NCBI RefSeq assembly: GCF_009602535.1
Contig: NZ_WIQI01000004.1
Location: 28,888 to 92,887 of the forward strand
Source of the DNA: Ornithinicoccus halotolerans
GTDB taxonomy: Bacteria > Actinomycetota > Actinomycetes > Actinomycetales > Dermatophilaceae
Direction: 5' to 3'
DNA length: 64,000 nucleotides
In this document: piece after piece, positions 8,815 to 20,180 of the stretch
How positions within the stretch are numbered: position 1 is the stretch's first letter
How the letters are laid out: each line of letters opens with the position of its first letter
Notes under the pieces: model-generated
Database searches by the model: none
What the model was told of the DNA's origin: nothing
Seen by the model: only the letters and a program-made list of their open reading frames with translations
Translations under genes and position numbers: made by a program

Positions 8815-9762
8815 CTACGGAACCTCGACCGGTCCGGCGGCGCCCGCCCGCTGTCGCACGGCCGGGCGGTCGGCCCGGTGCTCGTGCAGCGCGAGGGCCG
8901 TGACGCTGGCAACCACGACGACTAGGCCGCCCCAGCGCAGCGGGGTGAACTCCGCCCCGAGGAACGCCACGCCCACCACGGCGGCCGTCACGGGGAACAT
9001 CAGCTCGGCCAGCGTGGCGCGGGAGGCCGCGGTCCGTCGGAGCCCCACGTAGTAGAGGGCGAGAGCGGCCGCACCCGGGATCAGCGCCAGCAGCAGGACG
9101 AGCGGGATCAGCCGTAGCGGCAGTGCCAGCCCAGCGCCGGACAGTGCCACGATGGCCAGCGCGGCCGGCGCGCCGAAGGCGAACCGCAGCACCAGCGTGC
9201 TGCGCGGACCCAGTGCCGTGTCGACGTAGCGGCCCAGCACCGTGCCCGCCGCCCACAGCGCGGCGGCGCCCAGCGCCAGCAGTGCGGCCTGCAGGTCGGC
9301 GACGCCCACGTCGAACGGGCGCGGGAAGCTGAGGAACCAGGCACCCACCAGGGCGGGCACCGCGAACAGCGCGTACCGCGGACGGAGCCGCTCGCGCAGC
9401 ACCGCCGCGGCCAGGGCGAGCGCCAGCAGCGGCTGCAACTTCTGCAGTACCTGCGGCGTGACGGGGTCACCCAGGGCGAAGGCGGCGGTGAACAGCGTGG
9501 TCGCCAGGGCCGAGGAGCCGGCGCCGATGACGACCGCGGCGGTGCGGACCGGGGCAGGGGCACCGCGCCACGCCCGCAGCGCCGGCACCAGCCAGGGCAG
9601 CGTCAGCAGCACCAGGGCGAGGTGCTCGTAGAGGACGATCGTGGCGGCGTCCAGGTGCGCGGCCAGCGGGTCGCGCATCAGCGCCGAGGTGCCCCACAGC
9701 GTGGCGGCCAGCGCCACCAGCCAGGTGAGGTCCCGGCGCCCAGTAGGCGCCGGAGGGGTCAC
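8815..9762 (-). CDS. EamA/DMT family transporter (second copy)
   Basis: 315 residues with ten predicted membrane helices; begins after a short Pro-rich tail with LTWLVALAATLWGTSALM. The duplicated EamA fold is clear; substrate unknown. Its GTG start overlaps the stop of the thioredoxin-like gene (GTGA), so the pair is co-translated. It is only distantly similar to the other EamA protein at 7295 and differs in gene context, so they are probably not recent duplicates. Confidence 0.88.
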   Translation of the reverse strand: MTPPAPTGRRDLTWLVALAATLWGTSALMRDPLAAHLDAATIVLYEHLALVLLTLPWLVPALRAWRGAPAPVRTAAVVIGAGSSALATTLFTAAFALGDPVTPQVLQKLQPLLALALAAAVLRERLRPRYALFAVPALVGAWFLSFPRPFDVGVADLQAALLALGAAALWAAGTVLGRYVDTALGPRSTLVLRFAFGAPAALAIVALSGAGLALPLRLIPLVLLLALIPGAAALALYYVGLRRTAASRATLAELMFPVTAAVVGVAFLGAEFTPLRWGGLVVVVASVTALALHEHRADRPAVRQRAGAAGPVEVP

Positions 9763-10145
9763 GCCTCCCGGCCGGCGGCGGCCTGGTCCTGCTGCTGGGC
9801 CAGCTGGGCGTGGACGTCGTCCATGTCCAGGGCGCGGACCTGGCCGATCAGCTCCTCCAGCGCCTGCGCCGGCAGCGCGCCGGGCTGGGCGAAGACCAGG
9901 ATGCCCTCACGGAAGGCCATGACGGTCGGGATCGAGGTGATCTGCGCGCCCGCGGCGAGCGCCTGCTGGGCCTCGGTGTCGACCTTGCCGAAGACGATGT
10001 CGTCGTGCTTCTCGGCCGCTTCCTGGTAGACCGGCGCGAACGACCGGCACGGGCCGCACCAGGAGGCCCACCAGTCCACCAGGACGATGTCGTTGCCGGT
10101 GATCGTCTGCTCGAACGTCTCGGCGGTCAGCTCGACTGTGCTCAT
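9759..10145 (-). CDS. Thioredoxin
   Basis: 128 residues. Active-site WCGPC at 29-33 within VDWWASWCGPCRSFAP, cis-proline in SIPTV near 71-75, and a C-terminal extension of about 20 Gln/Ala-rich residues beyond the usual fold. Cytoplasmic dithiol-disulfide oxidoreductase; the form resembles actinobacterial TrxA-like proteins. Start ATG at 10145 is chosen over longer in-frame options because the thioredoxin fold begins immediately. Coupled to the downstream EamA gene through a 4-bp overlap. Confidence 0.93.
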   Translation of the reverse strand: MSTVELTAETFEQTITGNDIVLVDWWASWCGPCRSFAPVYQEAAEKHDDIVFGKVDTEAQQALAAGAQITSIPTVMAFREGILVFAQPGALPAQALEELIGQVRALDMDDVHAQLAQQQDQAAAGREA

Positions 10146-10248
10146 GGCGGGGGCAACGACGCGTCGGCCCCGGTGATTCCCCCGCCGCCACAGCCTGCCC
10201 GGCCACCCCGGCGTGCTGGGGAGGGCGGGAGCGGGCCGATACGTCACA

Positions 10249-11665
<1,417 letters not shown>

Positions 11666-11673
<8 letters not shown>

Positions 11674-12031
11674 GCCCTGGCGCACCACCGCCTGGACGTC
11701 CTGGTGGGTGATGCTGCTGGTCCAGCTCTACGGCCTCTACGGTCCGGTGGTGGAAGGACCCGGGGGGCCGCTCTCCCTGGACAAGCTCGGTCACGTGCTC
11801 ATGTTCGGGGTAGCGGCCGCCGTCGCCGCCGCGCTGCGCAGCCGCGCCGCGCTGACGGTCGTGGTCCTGCACGCACTGGTCTCCGAGCCGCTGCAGGCAG
11901 TGCTGACGAGCACGCGCCAGGCGGACGTGCTGGACCTGGCGGCCGACCTGGTCGGGATCGTCCTCGGCGTGGGCGTGGTGGGGTGGTGGCAGGTCCGGGC
12001 CGAGGACCGCTCCCAGGAGCCGGTCCGGTGA
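11666..12031 (+). CDS. VanZ family membrane protein
   Basis: 121 residues with about four membrane helices. VanZ hallmarks are present: LDKLGHVLMFG with the conserved Asp, Lys and His, and SEPLQ followed by ADVLDLAADLVGI. VanZ-like proteins are linked to glycopeptide tolerance in enterococci but most actinobacterial members have no known role. GTG start overlaps the malic enzyme stop by 8 bp, and its stop overlaps the next start as GTGA, so it sits in a three-gene operon. Confidence 0.86.
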
Positions 12032-12633
12032 GCGGGCCCGAGCTGCCGGGCCCGGCCGCTACCCCCTCGGGCCCGGAGCGGGTCACCGGGCGGCTGCTGG
12101 TCGCGACCCCGCTGACGGGGGAGTTCTTCCGCCGCAGCGTCGTGCTGGTGCTGCACCACGACGAGGACGGCGCCCACGGCCTGGCGCTCAACAAGCCGAT
12201 GGACGCCGAGGTGGCCGCCGTGCTGCCGGACTGGCAACCGCACGTGACCGCCCCGACCCAGCTGTTCCAGGGCGGGCCGGTGGGGATGGACACCGCCATG
12301 GGACTGGTCGGGGTCCCCGGTGACCACCGGGCGGATGAGGAGCCGATGGGGGTCTCTCTGCTGTTCGGTGGCCTCGGGCTGGTCGACCTGGACGTCCCGC
12401 CGCCGCTGGTGATGCCGGAGCTGTCGGGACTGCGCATCTTCGTCGGCTACTCCGGCTGGGGGGCCGGGCAGCTGGACGCCGAGCTCGCCGAGGGCGCCTG
12501 GTACGTCGTGGACCTGGAGCCGCGCGACCCGTTCCGGCCTGACCCGGACCAGATGTGGCAGCAGGTCCTGGCCCGGCAGCGCAGCACGCTGTCGCTGCTG
12601 GTCACCCACACCGACCGCCCCGAGCTCAACTGA
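12028..12633 (+). CDS. YqgE/AlgH family protein (DUF179)
   Basis: 201 residues; family fold evident from RLLVATPLTGEFFRRSVVLVLHHDEDGAHGLALNKP near the start and FVGYSGWGAGQL in the second half. Cytoplasmic, function not defined; AlgH affects alginate regulation in Pseudomonas but the link is not general. GTG start overlaps VanZ. A Pro/Gly-rich leader of about 18 residues precedes the conserved core, so the start could be slightly later. Confidence 0.93.
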   Translation: MSGPELPGPAATPSGPERVTGRLLVATPLTGEFFRRSVVLVLHHDEDGAHGLALNKPMDAEVAAVLPDWQPHVTAPTQLFQGGPVGMDTAMGLVGVPGDHRADEEPMGVSLLFGGLGLVDLDVPPPLVMPELSGLRIFVGYSGWGAGQLDAELAEGAWYVVDLEPRDPFRPDPDQMWQQVLARQRSTLSLLVTHTDRPELN

Positions 12634-12662
12634 CCGGCGCGGTGCCGCCGTATGCTTGGGGC

Positions 12663-12959
12663 ATGAGCGAGCCACTGGACGCCCCGGAGGCCCCCACCGG
12701 TCCGTCCACCCGCACCAGCCTGCTGGAGCGGGAGGACACCAGCACCGAGCAGCAGCTGAGCGAGCCCGGCGACCATGAGCGCTTCGCGCACTACGTGCGC
12801 AAGGAGAAGATCATGGAGAGCGCCGTCAGCGGCGAGCCGGTGACCGCGCTCTGCGGCAAGGTCTGGGTGCCCGGGCGGGACCCCGAGCGGTTCCCCGTCT
12901 GCCCGACCTGCAAGGAGATCTACGAGGGGCTGCGGGCGCCGCAGGACGGCGGAGAGTAG
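12663..12959 (+). CDS. DUF3039 family protein
   Basis: 98 residues, acidic N-terminus then a conserved block HERFAHYVRKEKIMESAV and a cysteine cluster ALCGKVW...VCPTCKEIY that looks like a C...CxxC zinc site. Widely conserved in actinobacteria with no known function, and regularly placed directly before the superfamily II helicase that follows here. The gene is closed by a strong hairpin at 12985-13018. Confidence 0.88.
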   Translation: MSEPLDAPEAPTGPSTRTSLLEREDTSTEQQLSEPGDHERFAHYVRKEKIMESAVSGEPVTALCGKVWVPGRDPERFPVCPTCKEIYEGLRAPQDGGE

Positions 12960-12984
12960 CCGGCCGGCAGGTCGGCGCCGCGTC

Positions 12985-13018
12985 ACCGGCGGGTCCGTCA
13001 CCGGAGGGGCCCGCCGGT
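12985..13018 (+). terminator. Hairpin terminator after DUF3039 gene
   Basis: ACCGGCGGGTCC (12985-12996) pairs with GGGCCCGCCGGT (13007-13018) with a single G-T pair, then TTCCTTATCC. The TTATCC at the end may double as the -10 of the helicase gene, whose ATG is at 13037. Confidence 0.6.
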
Positions 13019-13036
13019 TCCTTATCCTGATCGGCG

Positions 13037-14785
13037 ATGTCCACCTCCGCCGCCTCCCACCTGCCACCTGCCTATCCGGAACGAGCGGCCTGGGGGACCG
13101 CGGGCAAGCTGCGCGCCTGGCAGGCCGCGGCGCTGGAGCAGTACCGGACCGAGCGGCCGCGTGACTTCCTGGCCGTCGCCACGCCAGGTGCCGGCAAGAC
13201 GACCTTCGCGCTGCGGGTGGCCACCGAGCTGCTCGACCGGGGGGAGGTCGAGCGCGTCACGGTCGTCGCGCCGACCGAGCACCTGAAGGTGCAGTGGGCG
13301 GAAGCCGCCGCCAAGGTCGGGATCCGCATCGACCCCCACTTCGCCAACGCCCAGGGCCGGCACGGCGGCGACTTCCAGGGCGTGGTGCTGACCTACGCCG
13401 GCGTGGCCAGCAAGCCGCTGCTGCACCGCGCCCGCACCGAGGCGGCCCGCACGCTCGTCATCCTCGACGAGATCCACCACGGCGGGGACGCGCTGAGCTG
13501 GGGGGAGGCGGTCCGGGAGGCCTTCGAGCCGGCCACGCGCCGGCTCGCGCTCACCGGCACCCCGTTCCGGTCCGACACCGCCGCGATCCCGTTCGTCCGC
13601 TACGAGATGGACGAGGAGGGCGTGCTGCGCTCGCAGGCCGACTACACCTACGGCTACGCCGAGGCGCTGCGCGACGGCGTGGTGCGCCCGGTGCTGTTCC
13701 TCGCCTACGGGGGCAACATGCGCTGGCGCACCCGAGCGGGTGACGAGATCGAGGCACGGCTGGGGGAGCCGGTGACCAAGGACGTGACCGCCCAGGCGTG
13801 GCGCACCGCCCTGGACCCTGCGGGGGAGTGGGTCCCCTCCGTCCTGAGCGCCGCGGACCGGCGGCTGACGGAGGTGCGTCACCACGTGCCCGACGCCGGA
13901 GGTCTGGTGATCGCCACTGACCAGGCCACGGCTCGCGCCTACGGTCGGCAGCTGCAGGCCCTCACCGGTGAGAAGCCCACCGTGGTGCTCTCCGACGACG
14001 CCGGCGCCTCCCGCCGGATCGAGGACTTCGCGCACGGCAGCTCACGGTGGATGGTCGCGGTCCGGATGGTCTCCGAGGGCGTCGACGTGCCACGGCTGTG
14101 TGTCGGCGTCTACGCCACCTCGACCTCGACGCCGCTGTTCTTCGCCCAGGCGGTCGGCCGCTTCGTGCGGGCCCGCCGCAGGGGCGAGACCGCCTCGGTG
14201 TTCCTGCCGAGCGTCCCCCTGATCCTCCAGCACGCGGGCTCCCTGGAGCTCGAGCGCGACCACGCGCTGGACAGGGGGCGCGGCGGGGAGGAGGACGGGC
14301 TCTGGAACCCCGAGCAGGCAGAGCTGGAGCACGCCCAGCGCACCGAGTCGACCCCAGACGACCAGGGCAGCTTCGAGGCGCTGCAGTCCGACGCGCAGTT
14401 CGACCACGTCCTCTTCGACGCCGAGCAGTACGGGCTCGGGGCGGTGCCGGGGAGCGGCGAGGAGCAGGACTATCTCGGGCTCCCGGGACTGCTGGAGCCG
14501 GAGCAGGTCAGCCACCTGCTGCGGGAGCGACAGCGCAAGCAGCAGCGCGGCGACGGCGGCCGGGCCGCGGCCCAGCAGGTGTCGGCTCACCGGGCGCTGG
14601 CCGAGCGCCGCAAGGAGCTCAACCGGCTGGTCGCTGCGTACGCCCGGAAAAGCGGCCAGCCGCATGCGATCGTGCACGCCGAGCTGCGGCGGACGTGCGG
14701 CGGTCCCGAGCTGGCCACCGCCACGACCGAGCAGGTCACCGACCGCATCGAGACGATCCGGCGCTGGTTCGTGGGACGTCGGTGA
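13037..14785 (+). CDS. DEAD/DEAH box superfamily II helicase
   Basis: 582 residues. Walker A ATPGAGKTTFAL near 49-60, motif II as DEIH near 141-144, motif III LTGTPFRSD, and the helicase C-terminal domain with VSEGVDVPR and QAVGRFVRAR (motif VI). The C-terminal 170 residues are a charged, helical extension specific to the actinobacterial family. ATP-driven nucleic-acid translocase; the cellular job is unknown, though proteins of this family resemble the helicase part of restriction or repair enzymes. Always found next to DUF3039, suggesting a shared process (inference from known gene order). Confidence 0.9.
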   Translation: MSTSAASHLPPAYPERAAWGTAGKLRAWQAAALEQYRTERPRDFLAVATPGAGKTTFALRVATELLDRGEVERVTVVAPTEHLKVQWAEAAAKVGIRIDPHFANAQGRHGGDFQGVVLTYAGVASKPLLHRARTEAARTLVILDEIHHGGDALSWGEAVREAFEPATRRLALTGTPFRSDTAAIPFVRYEMDEEGVLRSQADYTYGYAEALRDGVVRPVLFLAYGGNMRWRTRAGDEIEARLGEPVTKDVTAQAWRTALDPAGEWVPSVLSAADRRLTEVRHHVPDAGGLVIATDQATARAYGRQLQALTGEKPTVVLSDDAGASRRIEDFAHGSSRWMVAVRMVSEGVDVPRLCVGVYATSTSTPLFFAQAVGRFVRARRRGETASVFLPSVPLILQHAGSLELERDHALDRGRGGEEDGLWNPEQAELEHAQRTESTPDDQGSFEALQSDAQFDHVLFDAEQYGLGAVPGSGEEQDYLGLPGLLEPEQVSHLLRERQRKQQRGDGGRAAAQQVSAHRALAERRKELNRLVAAYARKSGQPHAIVHAELRRTCGGPELATATTEQVTDRIETIRRWFVGRR

Positions 14786-14831
14786 CCTAACCTGCTGCCG
14801 CACGGGCACCGGCGTTGCTACCGTGCCGATC

Positions 14832-15551
14832 GTGAGCGACACCACACGCCCCAGTGGGGCGGACCCGCAGCGCGACCATGGACGAGCTGCCGTCGAGACC
14901 GCGCAGACCCTTGACCGTGGGCTGCAGGTCCTGCAGCTGCTCGGCGCGCCCGGCGGCCACGGCGGACTGACGATGAGCGAGCTGGCCGACGACCTCGGCG
15001 TGGGCCGCGCGGTCGTCTACCGGCTGGTGGCCACCTTGGTCGGCCGCGAGTTCGCGGTGCGGGGTCCGGACGGCCGGGTCCGGCTGGGCCCGGCGATGGC
15101 ACGCCTGGTCGCGAGCGTGCGCCCGGTGGTCGTCGAGGCCGCCCGACCGGTGCTGCGCCGCCTGGCCGAGGAGCACGGCGCCACCGCTCACTTCACCGTT
15201 GTCGACGGGCCCGACGGCACCGATGCCCTGGCGGTGCTGGTGGTCGAGCCCACCTGGACCGACTTCCACGTCGGCTACCGGGTCGGCAGCAGGCACCCAC
15301 TGACGCAGGGCGCGGCGGGACGCGCGCTGCTGGCCGGCAGGGAGGACAACTACGGCGTCATCGCCACCCACGGCGAGCTGCAACAGGGCGCCCACGGGCT
15401 CGCCGCCGCCGTGCCCGGCCTGTCCGGGGTCGAGGCCTCGGTCGGGCTGGTGGGCATGTCACCGTTCGACGAGGACCTGGTCGGCGCCGCGGTGGTAGCG
15501 GCCGCTGAGGAGATCTCCGCGATGCTGCGCGGGCAGCCCGACAGCCGGTAG
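14832..15551 (+). CDS. IclR family transcriptional regulator
   Basis: 239 residues. N-terminal winged helix about 25-85 (LTMSELADDLGVGRAVVYRLV) and a C-terminal IclR effector domain (PVVVEAARPVLRRLAEEHGATAHFTV, GSRHPLTQGAAGRALLAG). IclR regulators often respond to aromatic or organic acids. It lies 0.5 kb before the Lrp/hpd pair, and the Pseudomonas regulator of homogentisate genes is an IclR protein, so a role in tyrosine breakdown is possible but unproven. GTG at 14832 chosen; a second GTG at 14823 is in frame. Confidence 0.87.
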   Translation: MSDTTRPSGADPQRDHGRAAVETAQTLDRGLQVLQLLGAPGGHGGLTMSELADDLGVGRAVVYRLVATLVGREFAVRGPDGRVRLGPAMARLVASVRPVVVEAARPVLRRLAEEHGATAHFTVVDGPDGTDALAVLVVEPTWTDFHVGYRVGSRHPLTQGAAGRALLAGREDNYGVIATHGELQQGAHGLAAAVPGLSGVEASVGLVGMSPFDEDLVGAAVVAAAEEISAMLRGQPDSR

Positions 15552-15571
15552 CAGCTCCGGGCGCCGCTCGG

Positions 15572-16042
15572 TCACTCGCGCTGCACGAGCGGCATCAGCC
15601 GGGAGGGGATCCGCCGGGAGAGGGCGATCACCGTCGAGGAGCGCTCGACGAGCTGGTGCCCCACGACCTCGTCGATGACTCGCTGGAGGTCGGCGTTGTC
15701 GCGGGCCACCACCCGCAGCATCAGGTCCCCGTCGCCGGTGATGGTGTGGGCCTCGAGCACCTCGGGGATCGCCTCGAGGTGCCGGAGCACCGGCTCGGGT
15801 CCCATCCCTTGGCTGATCTGCAGGGTGCAGAACGCGGTGACGGGGTAGCCCATCGCCGCGGGGTCCAGCTGCGGCGCGAAGCTGGTGATAACCTCGCGCG
15901 TCTCCAGCCGGTCCAGCCGGCTCTGCACGGTGCCGCGGGCGACCCCGAGCCGGCGGGAGGCGCCCAGCACGCCGATCTGCGGCTCGGCGTCGAGCAACGT
16001 CAGCAGGCGGCGCTCCAGGTGGTCCAGGTCGGCGGCTGTCAT
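15572..16042 (-). CDS. Lrp/AsnC family transcriptional regulator
   Basis: 156 residues. AsnC-type helix-turn-helix about 5-60 (LTLLDAEPQIGVLGASRRLGVARGTVQSRLDRL) and a C-terminal RAM/ACT-like ligand domain (VTAFCTLQISQG, TGDGDLMLRVVARD). Members sense amino acids. It is divergent from hpd with about 110 bp between starts, a standard actinobacterial arrangement in which the Lrp protein controls tyrosine catabolism, probably with tyrosine or phenylalanine as effector (inference). Confidence 0.93.
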   Translation of the reverse strand: MTAADLDHLERRLLTLLDAEPQIGVLGASRRLGVARGTVQSRLDRLETREVITSFAPQLDPAAMGYPVTAFCTLQISQGMGPEPVLRHLEAIPEVLEAHTITGDGDLMLRVVARDNADLQRVIDEVVGHQLVERSSTVIALSRRIPSRLMPLVQRE

Positions 16043-16044
16043 AG

Positions 16045-17361
<1,317 letters not shown>

Positions 17362-17375
17362 GAACGAGGGAGTGA

Positions 17376-17413
17376 GCGAACCCCCGGATGCCCGCTGGCG
17401 TCCGGGGGTTCGC
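17376..17413. terminator. Bidirectional hairpin between hpd and MarR gene
   Basis: GCGAACCCCCGGATGCC (17376-17392) pairs with GGCGTCCGGGGGTTCGC (17397-17413), a 17-bp stem with one weak pair and a 4-base loop, between the convergent hpd and MarR genes. Confidence 0.7.
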
Positions 17414-17421
17414 CGTTGTGC

Positions 17422-17883
17422 TCAACGCCGGCTGGTCGCTGCCGGCTGCCGGGGCGTCGCCCCCGGTGCCGTGGCCTCGCCGGTCAGCTTGCGTAGCAGC
17501 TCCTCCAGCCGGTCCTGCTCGGCGGTGGTGAGCCGGTCGATGGGGAAGGTGCTGTCGCGGACCTGCTGCTCGAGCTGCGCGCGACGGCGCTCGCCCGCGG
17601 CCGTCAGCGTCAGCAGCTTCACTCGGCGGTCCTCGCCTGGGACCCGCTGCACCAGGCCGAGCGCGTGCAGCTGGTCCGCGATCCCGGTGATGTTGGAGGC
17701 GTCACAGGCCATCTGGTCGGCGAGGCTGCGCATCGGCATCGGCTCGACCAGCGCGAAGAGCGCACGAGCCTGCGTCGGGGTGAACCCCTGCTCCGACACC
17801 GCCTCGGCGAACGCCGCCCGGGAGGCGTCGGCTGCGGCGATCAGCAACCCTCCCAGGACCTTGCTGCGCTCGCGGTCGCTCAT
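17422..17883 (-). CDS. MarR family transcriptional regulator
   Basis: 153 residues. Winged-helix core about 35-110 with MRSLADQMACDASNITGIADQL as the recognition region and a wing at GEDRRVKLLTLT. It is divergent from the PPOX-class protein at 18057 and from a 25-codon reading frame before it. A TTGAC-TTA-GTCAA site lies between, 29 bp before its own start, so self-control and control of the neighbour are likely. Confidence 0.92.
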   Translation of the reverse strand: MSDRERSKVLGGLLIAAADASRAAFAEAVSEQGFTPTQARALFALVEPMPMRSLADQMACDASNITGIADQLHALGLVQRVPGEDRRVKLLTLTAAGERRRAQLEQQVRDSTFPIDRLTTAEQDRLEELLRKLTGEATAPGATPRQPAATSRR

Positions 17884-17911
17884 GCCCTCACAGTACCTGA
17901 CGAGTCGATGG

Positions 17912-17924
17912 TTGACTTAGTCAA
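17912..17924. promoter_or_regulatory. Candidate MarR operator
   Basis: TTGAC (17912-17916), TTA, GTCAA (17920-17924) is a perfect inverted repeat. A related half-site, TTGACTAG, recurs at 17949-17956. Both lie in the divergent region between the MarR gene and the PPOX unit. Confidence 0.55.
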
Positions 17925-17979
17925 GTAACGGCCTCATGCTGGGGATACTTGACTAGCTCGACTATTGAGGAGGCTCAGC

Positions 17980-18057
17980 ATGTCTGCGGCAACTGTGACC
18001 ACACTGTTGCCCGCCGCGTTGTGGTGGGCGGGAGTCCGTCGGGCGGTGGCGTCCTGA
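17980..18057 (+). CDS. 25-codon reading frame coupled to the PPOX gene
   Basis: ATG at 17980 is preceded by TTGAGGAGGCTCAGC, one of the best ribosome sites in the window. It encodes 25 residues starting MSAATVTTLLPAALWWAG and ends at TGA whose last base is the first base of the PPOX start (TGATG). It could be a real leader peptide that couples translation, or the surviving front of a lost gene (MarR neighbours are often MFS transporters). The PPOX frame itself lacks its own ribosome site, which supports coupling. Confidence 0.5.
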   Translation: MSAATVTTLLPAALWWAGVRRAVAS

Positions 18058-18428
18058 TGGGGCACCGTGGCCTGAACGAGATGGAGCGCCGGTTCGCTGC
18101 GGCGCCCCCACCGCGCGCCCTGGCCCGGATCGCCACGGTGACCGACGACGGTCAGCCGCACGTGGTGCCGGTCGGCTGGTCGTGGGATGACGAGAGGCAG
18201 CTGTTCGTGCTCGGGGGGCGGGACGTCCCGCACACGGTCCGCGCCCGCCATGTCCGTCGCCGGGGACAGGCCGCCATCGTCATCGACGGCTTGGCTGACG
18301 GCCCTGGGTGGTCCCCGTGGGGCCTGGTCGTCAACGGGCGCGCCCGGGTGGACGACGGAGAGGGGGCCATCCTGCTGCACCCGGACCGAGTGCGTTCCTG
18401 GAATCTGGAGAGCGTCACCGAGTCCTGA
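18057..18428 (+). CDS. PPOX-class (pyridoxamine 5'-phosphate oxidase fold) F420-dependent family protein
   Basis: 123 residues of split beta-barrel type. Conserved pieces are ALARIATVTDDGQPHVVPVGW near the start and VVNGRARV near the end, matching the small actinobacterial FDOR/PPOX proteins that bind F420 or flavin. Substrate unknown. Translation begins at an ATG overlapping the stop of a 25-codon frame. The window also holds the end of cofC, so F420 is likely made in this organism. Confidence 0.82.
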   Translation: MGHRGLNEMERRFAAAPPPRALARIATVTDDGQPHVVPVGWSWDDERQLFVLGGRDVPHTVRARHVRRRGQAAIVIDGLADGPGWSPWGLVVNGRARVDDGEGAILLHPDRVRSWNLESVTES

Positions 18429-18519
18429 CCACCGGGGCGGTGTCCGGTCGACGGCCGCACCCGCAGGAGGGGATGCCAGCCGCCGACCGGTCCGGCAGGC
18501 CTGGCCCCGCATGGTCTGG

Positions 18520-20103
18520 CTAGGCGCTGAGGTCGAAGTCGACGTAGATGCGCCGTGGTGGGTGATAGATGCGGGCGATGTGGCGGCGGGGTGGGCCGGT
18601 GGGGGGTAGATGGTCGAGCACGGGTGGGGGTCGGCTGTCGTGGTGGTGCCCCGTGGGGGTGGTGACGCGGGTGTGTTGTCGGGACCCGGGGGTGCCCGGT
18701 GGGGGAATGCCGAGCAACCGGGCGAGCTGGTCCTCCAGTGGGGCCGGCGGGGGCGCGCCGGTGCTGGGGGTGCTACTGAGGGTGTGGTGGTGCCAGCCGG
18801 GGGTTTCCTTGGCGTGGTTGCAGGCCCGGCACAGGCCTTGGCCGTTGCTGTCGCTGGTGGGTCCGCCGACGGTGTGCGGCACGGCGTGGTCCAGGTGCCG
18901 GATGGGGGCGTCGCAGTAGGGGGTGCGGCAGGTCTGGTCGCGTGCGACGAGGTAGCGGCGCAGCGCCCCGGTGAACAGCCGCCGCCGAGGGTCCTGGTCG
19001 GCCAGGGAGCCGGTGACCGGGTCGGTGTACAACCGCCGCAGCCACACCCGCGCCCGGGTTGCCAGCTCCTCACCACCGCCGCCGTTGCCGCTGCCGCTGC
19101 CGCTGCCGCTGCTGCTGGTGGGGTGCTCGTGGGTGGGTGGGGTGAGCAGGTCGCGGGCGTACTGGGCGGGGATGGGCCCGTACCCGGTGAGCCGGGCCGG
19201 TCCGGGGTGGCCGGTGAACAGCGTGGTGTCGGTGATGACCAGGCCGACCTCGATGGGTACGTCGGCGGCGCGGGTCTGGCCAGTGATGCGTTCGACGAAG
19301 GTGTCGGCCTTGATCTGGTCCAGGCTGCGCTCATCTCCGGCCGAGCGCAGCGCCTTGGCGTGCTCATCCAGCGCCCGGTAGCAGGCCACGCCCTGGGCGG
19401 CGGGCACGAACGCCGAGACGATGCTCATCACATCCGGGGCCGGCCGGGTGGACACTCGCCGGTCCTTGGCCGCCCGCCGGCCTCGGGAGACGAACGCGGA
19501 CGGGTCCAGCCGGTAGGCCGCCGACCTGGCGGCTGCGGCCAGCCGAGCCTGCGACAGCGACCCCAGCCGCGGCGCCAGCTCGGCATCGACCCGGGCCCGG
19601 TCCTCCCGCGACAGGCACGCGGTGGCCTGCACCACCAGCGTGGCCCCCCACTCGGTGATCTGCCCCCGGCTGAGCGCGGCATGGGTGTGCGGCATCTCAG
19701 CCACTAGCGCCTTGGCCAACCCCAGATGCCGGCTGCCCCGGTACGGGGACTCCCGCCGCGCCAACGCCACCTGATGTCCCACCGACGTCCCGACCCGCTC
19801 ACCGGGAGCCAGCCGCGCCTGCCCGGCGGCCTGCGCAGCCTCCAACGCCACACTGTGCCGGGCCTGCGCCGCAGCCGCGGCCCCCTTCAACGACTCCAGC
19901 GCCGAGATCACCTCCACCAGCGCCGCCTCGTCCAACCCCGCCCCGTCCGAGCCAGCCAGCCGCTCCACCCAGCCAGCCACCTCCGCAGCCGCCACCCCAG
20001 CAACGGGCCCGGCACCAGCCAACCCCGGCCCCGGCGCCGTCGGTCCGGGCTCAGGCGCCCCGCCGGACGCCCCGGCCGCGAACCCAACACCGTTGCTGGA
20101 CAT
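18520..20103 (-). CDS. DUF222 domain HNH endonuclease-like protein (13E12 family)
   Basis: 527 residues. N-terminal DUF222 region of helices (about 45-330) and a C-terminal HNH nuclease motif: CRTPYCDAPIRHLDHAVPH, then CRACNHAKETPGWHH with the paired cysteines, histidines and Asn. A Ser/Gly repeat (SSGSGSGSGNGGGGEE) separates the two parts and is encoded by four copies of a hexamer at 19088-19111. These proteins occur in many copies in actinobacterial genomes and are thought to be mobile or selfish; the REP13E12 family is an example. Whether it cuts DNA is unknown. Confidence 0.9.
   Translation of the reverse strand: MSSNGVGFAAGASGGAPEPGPTAPGPGLAGAGPVAGVAAAEVAGWVERLAGSDGAGLDEAALVEVISALESLKGAAAAAQARHSVALEAAQAAGQARLAPGERVGTSVGHQVALARRESPYRGSRHLGLAKALVAEMPHTHAALSRGQITEWGATLVVQATACLSREDRARVDAELAPRLGSLSQARLAAAARSAAYRLDPSAFVSRGRRAAKDRRVSTRPAPDVMSIVSAFVPAAQGVACYRALDEHAKALRSAGDERSLDQIKADTFVERITGQTRAADVPIEVGLVITDTTLFTGHPGPARLTGYGPIPAQYARDLLTPPTHEHPTSSSGSGSGSGNGGGGEELATRARVWLRRLYTDPVTGSLADQDPRRRLFTGALRRYLVARDQTCRTPYCDAPIRHLDHAVPHTVGGPTSDSNGQGLCRACNHAKETPGWHHHTLSSTPSTGAPPPAPLEDQLARLLGIPPPGTPGSRQHTRVTTPTGHHHDSRPPPVLDHLPPTGPPRRHIARIYHPPRRIYVDFDLSA
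19088..19111. repeat. Hexanucleotide repeat in the DUF222-HNH gene
   Basis: CCGCTG repeated four times, followed by CTGCTG. It encodes the Gly-Ser linker; changes in copy number stay in frame and would only alter linker length. Confidence 0.7.
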
Positions 20104-20180
20104 ATGTCCAGTTTAGAATCGCACGCACGTGCGAGTCAAGGGTTGTGGAAGCCGCGTGTCAGTCCTCCGTGAGGACAACC

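Noticed and set aside
18520..20103. DUF222-HNH gene as part of an insertion element
   Set aside because: No terminal inverted repeats or target duplication seen at either end.
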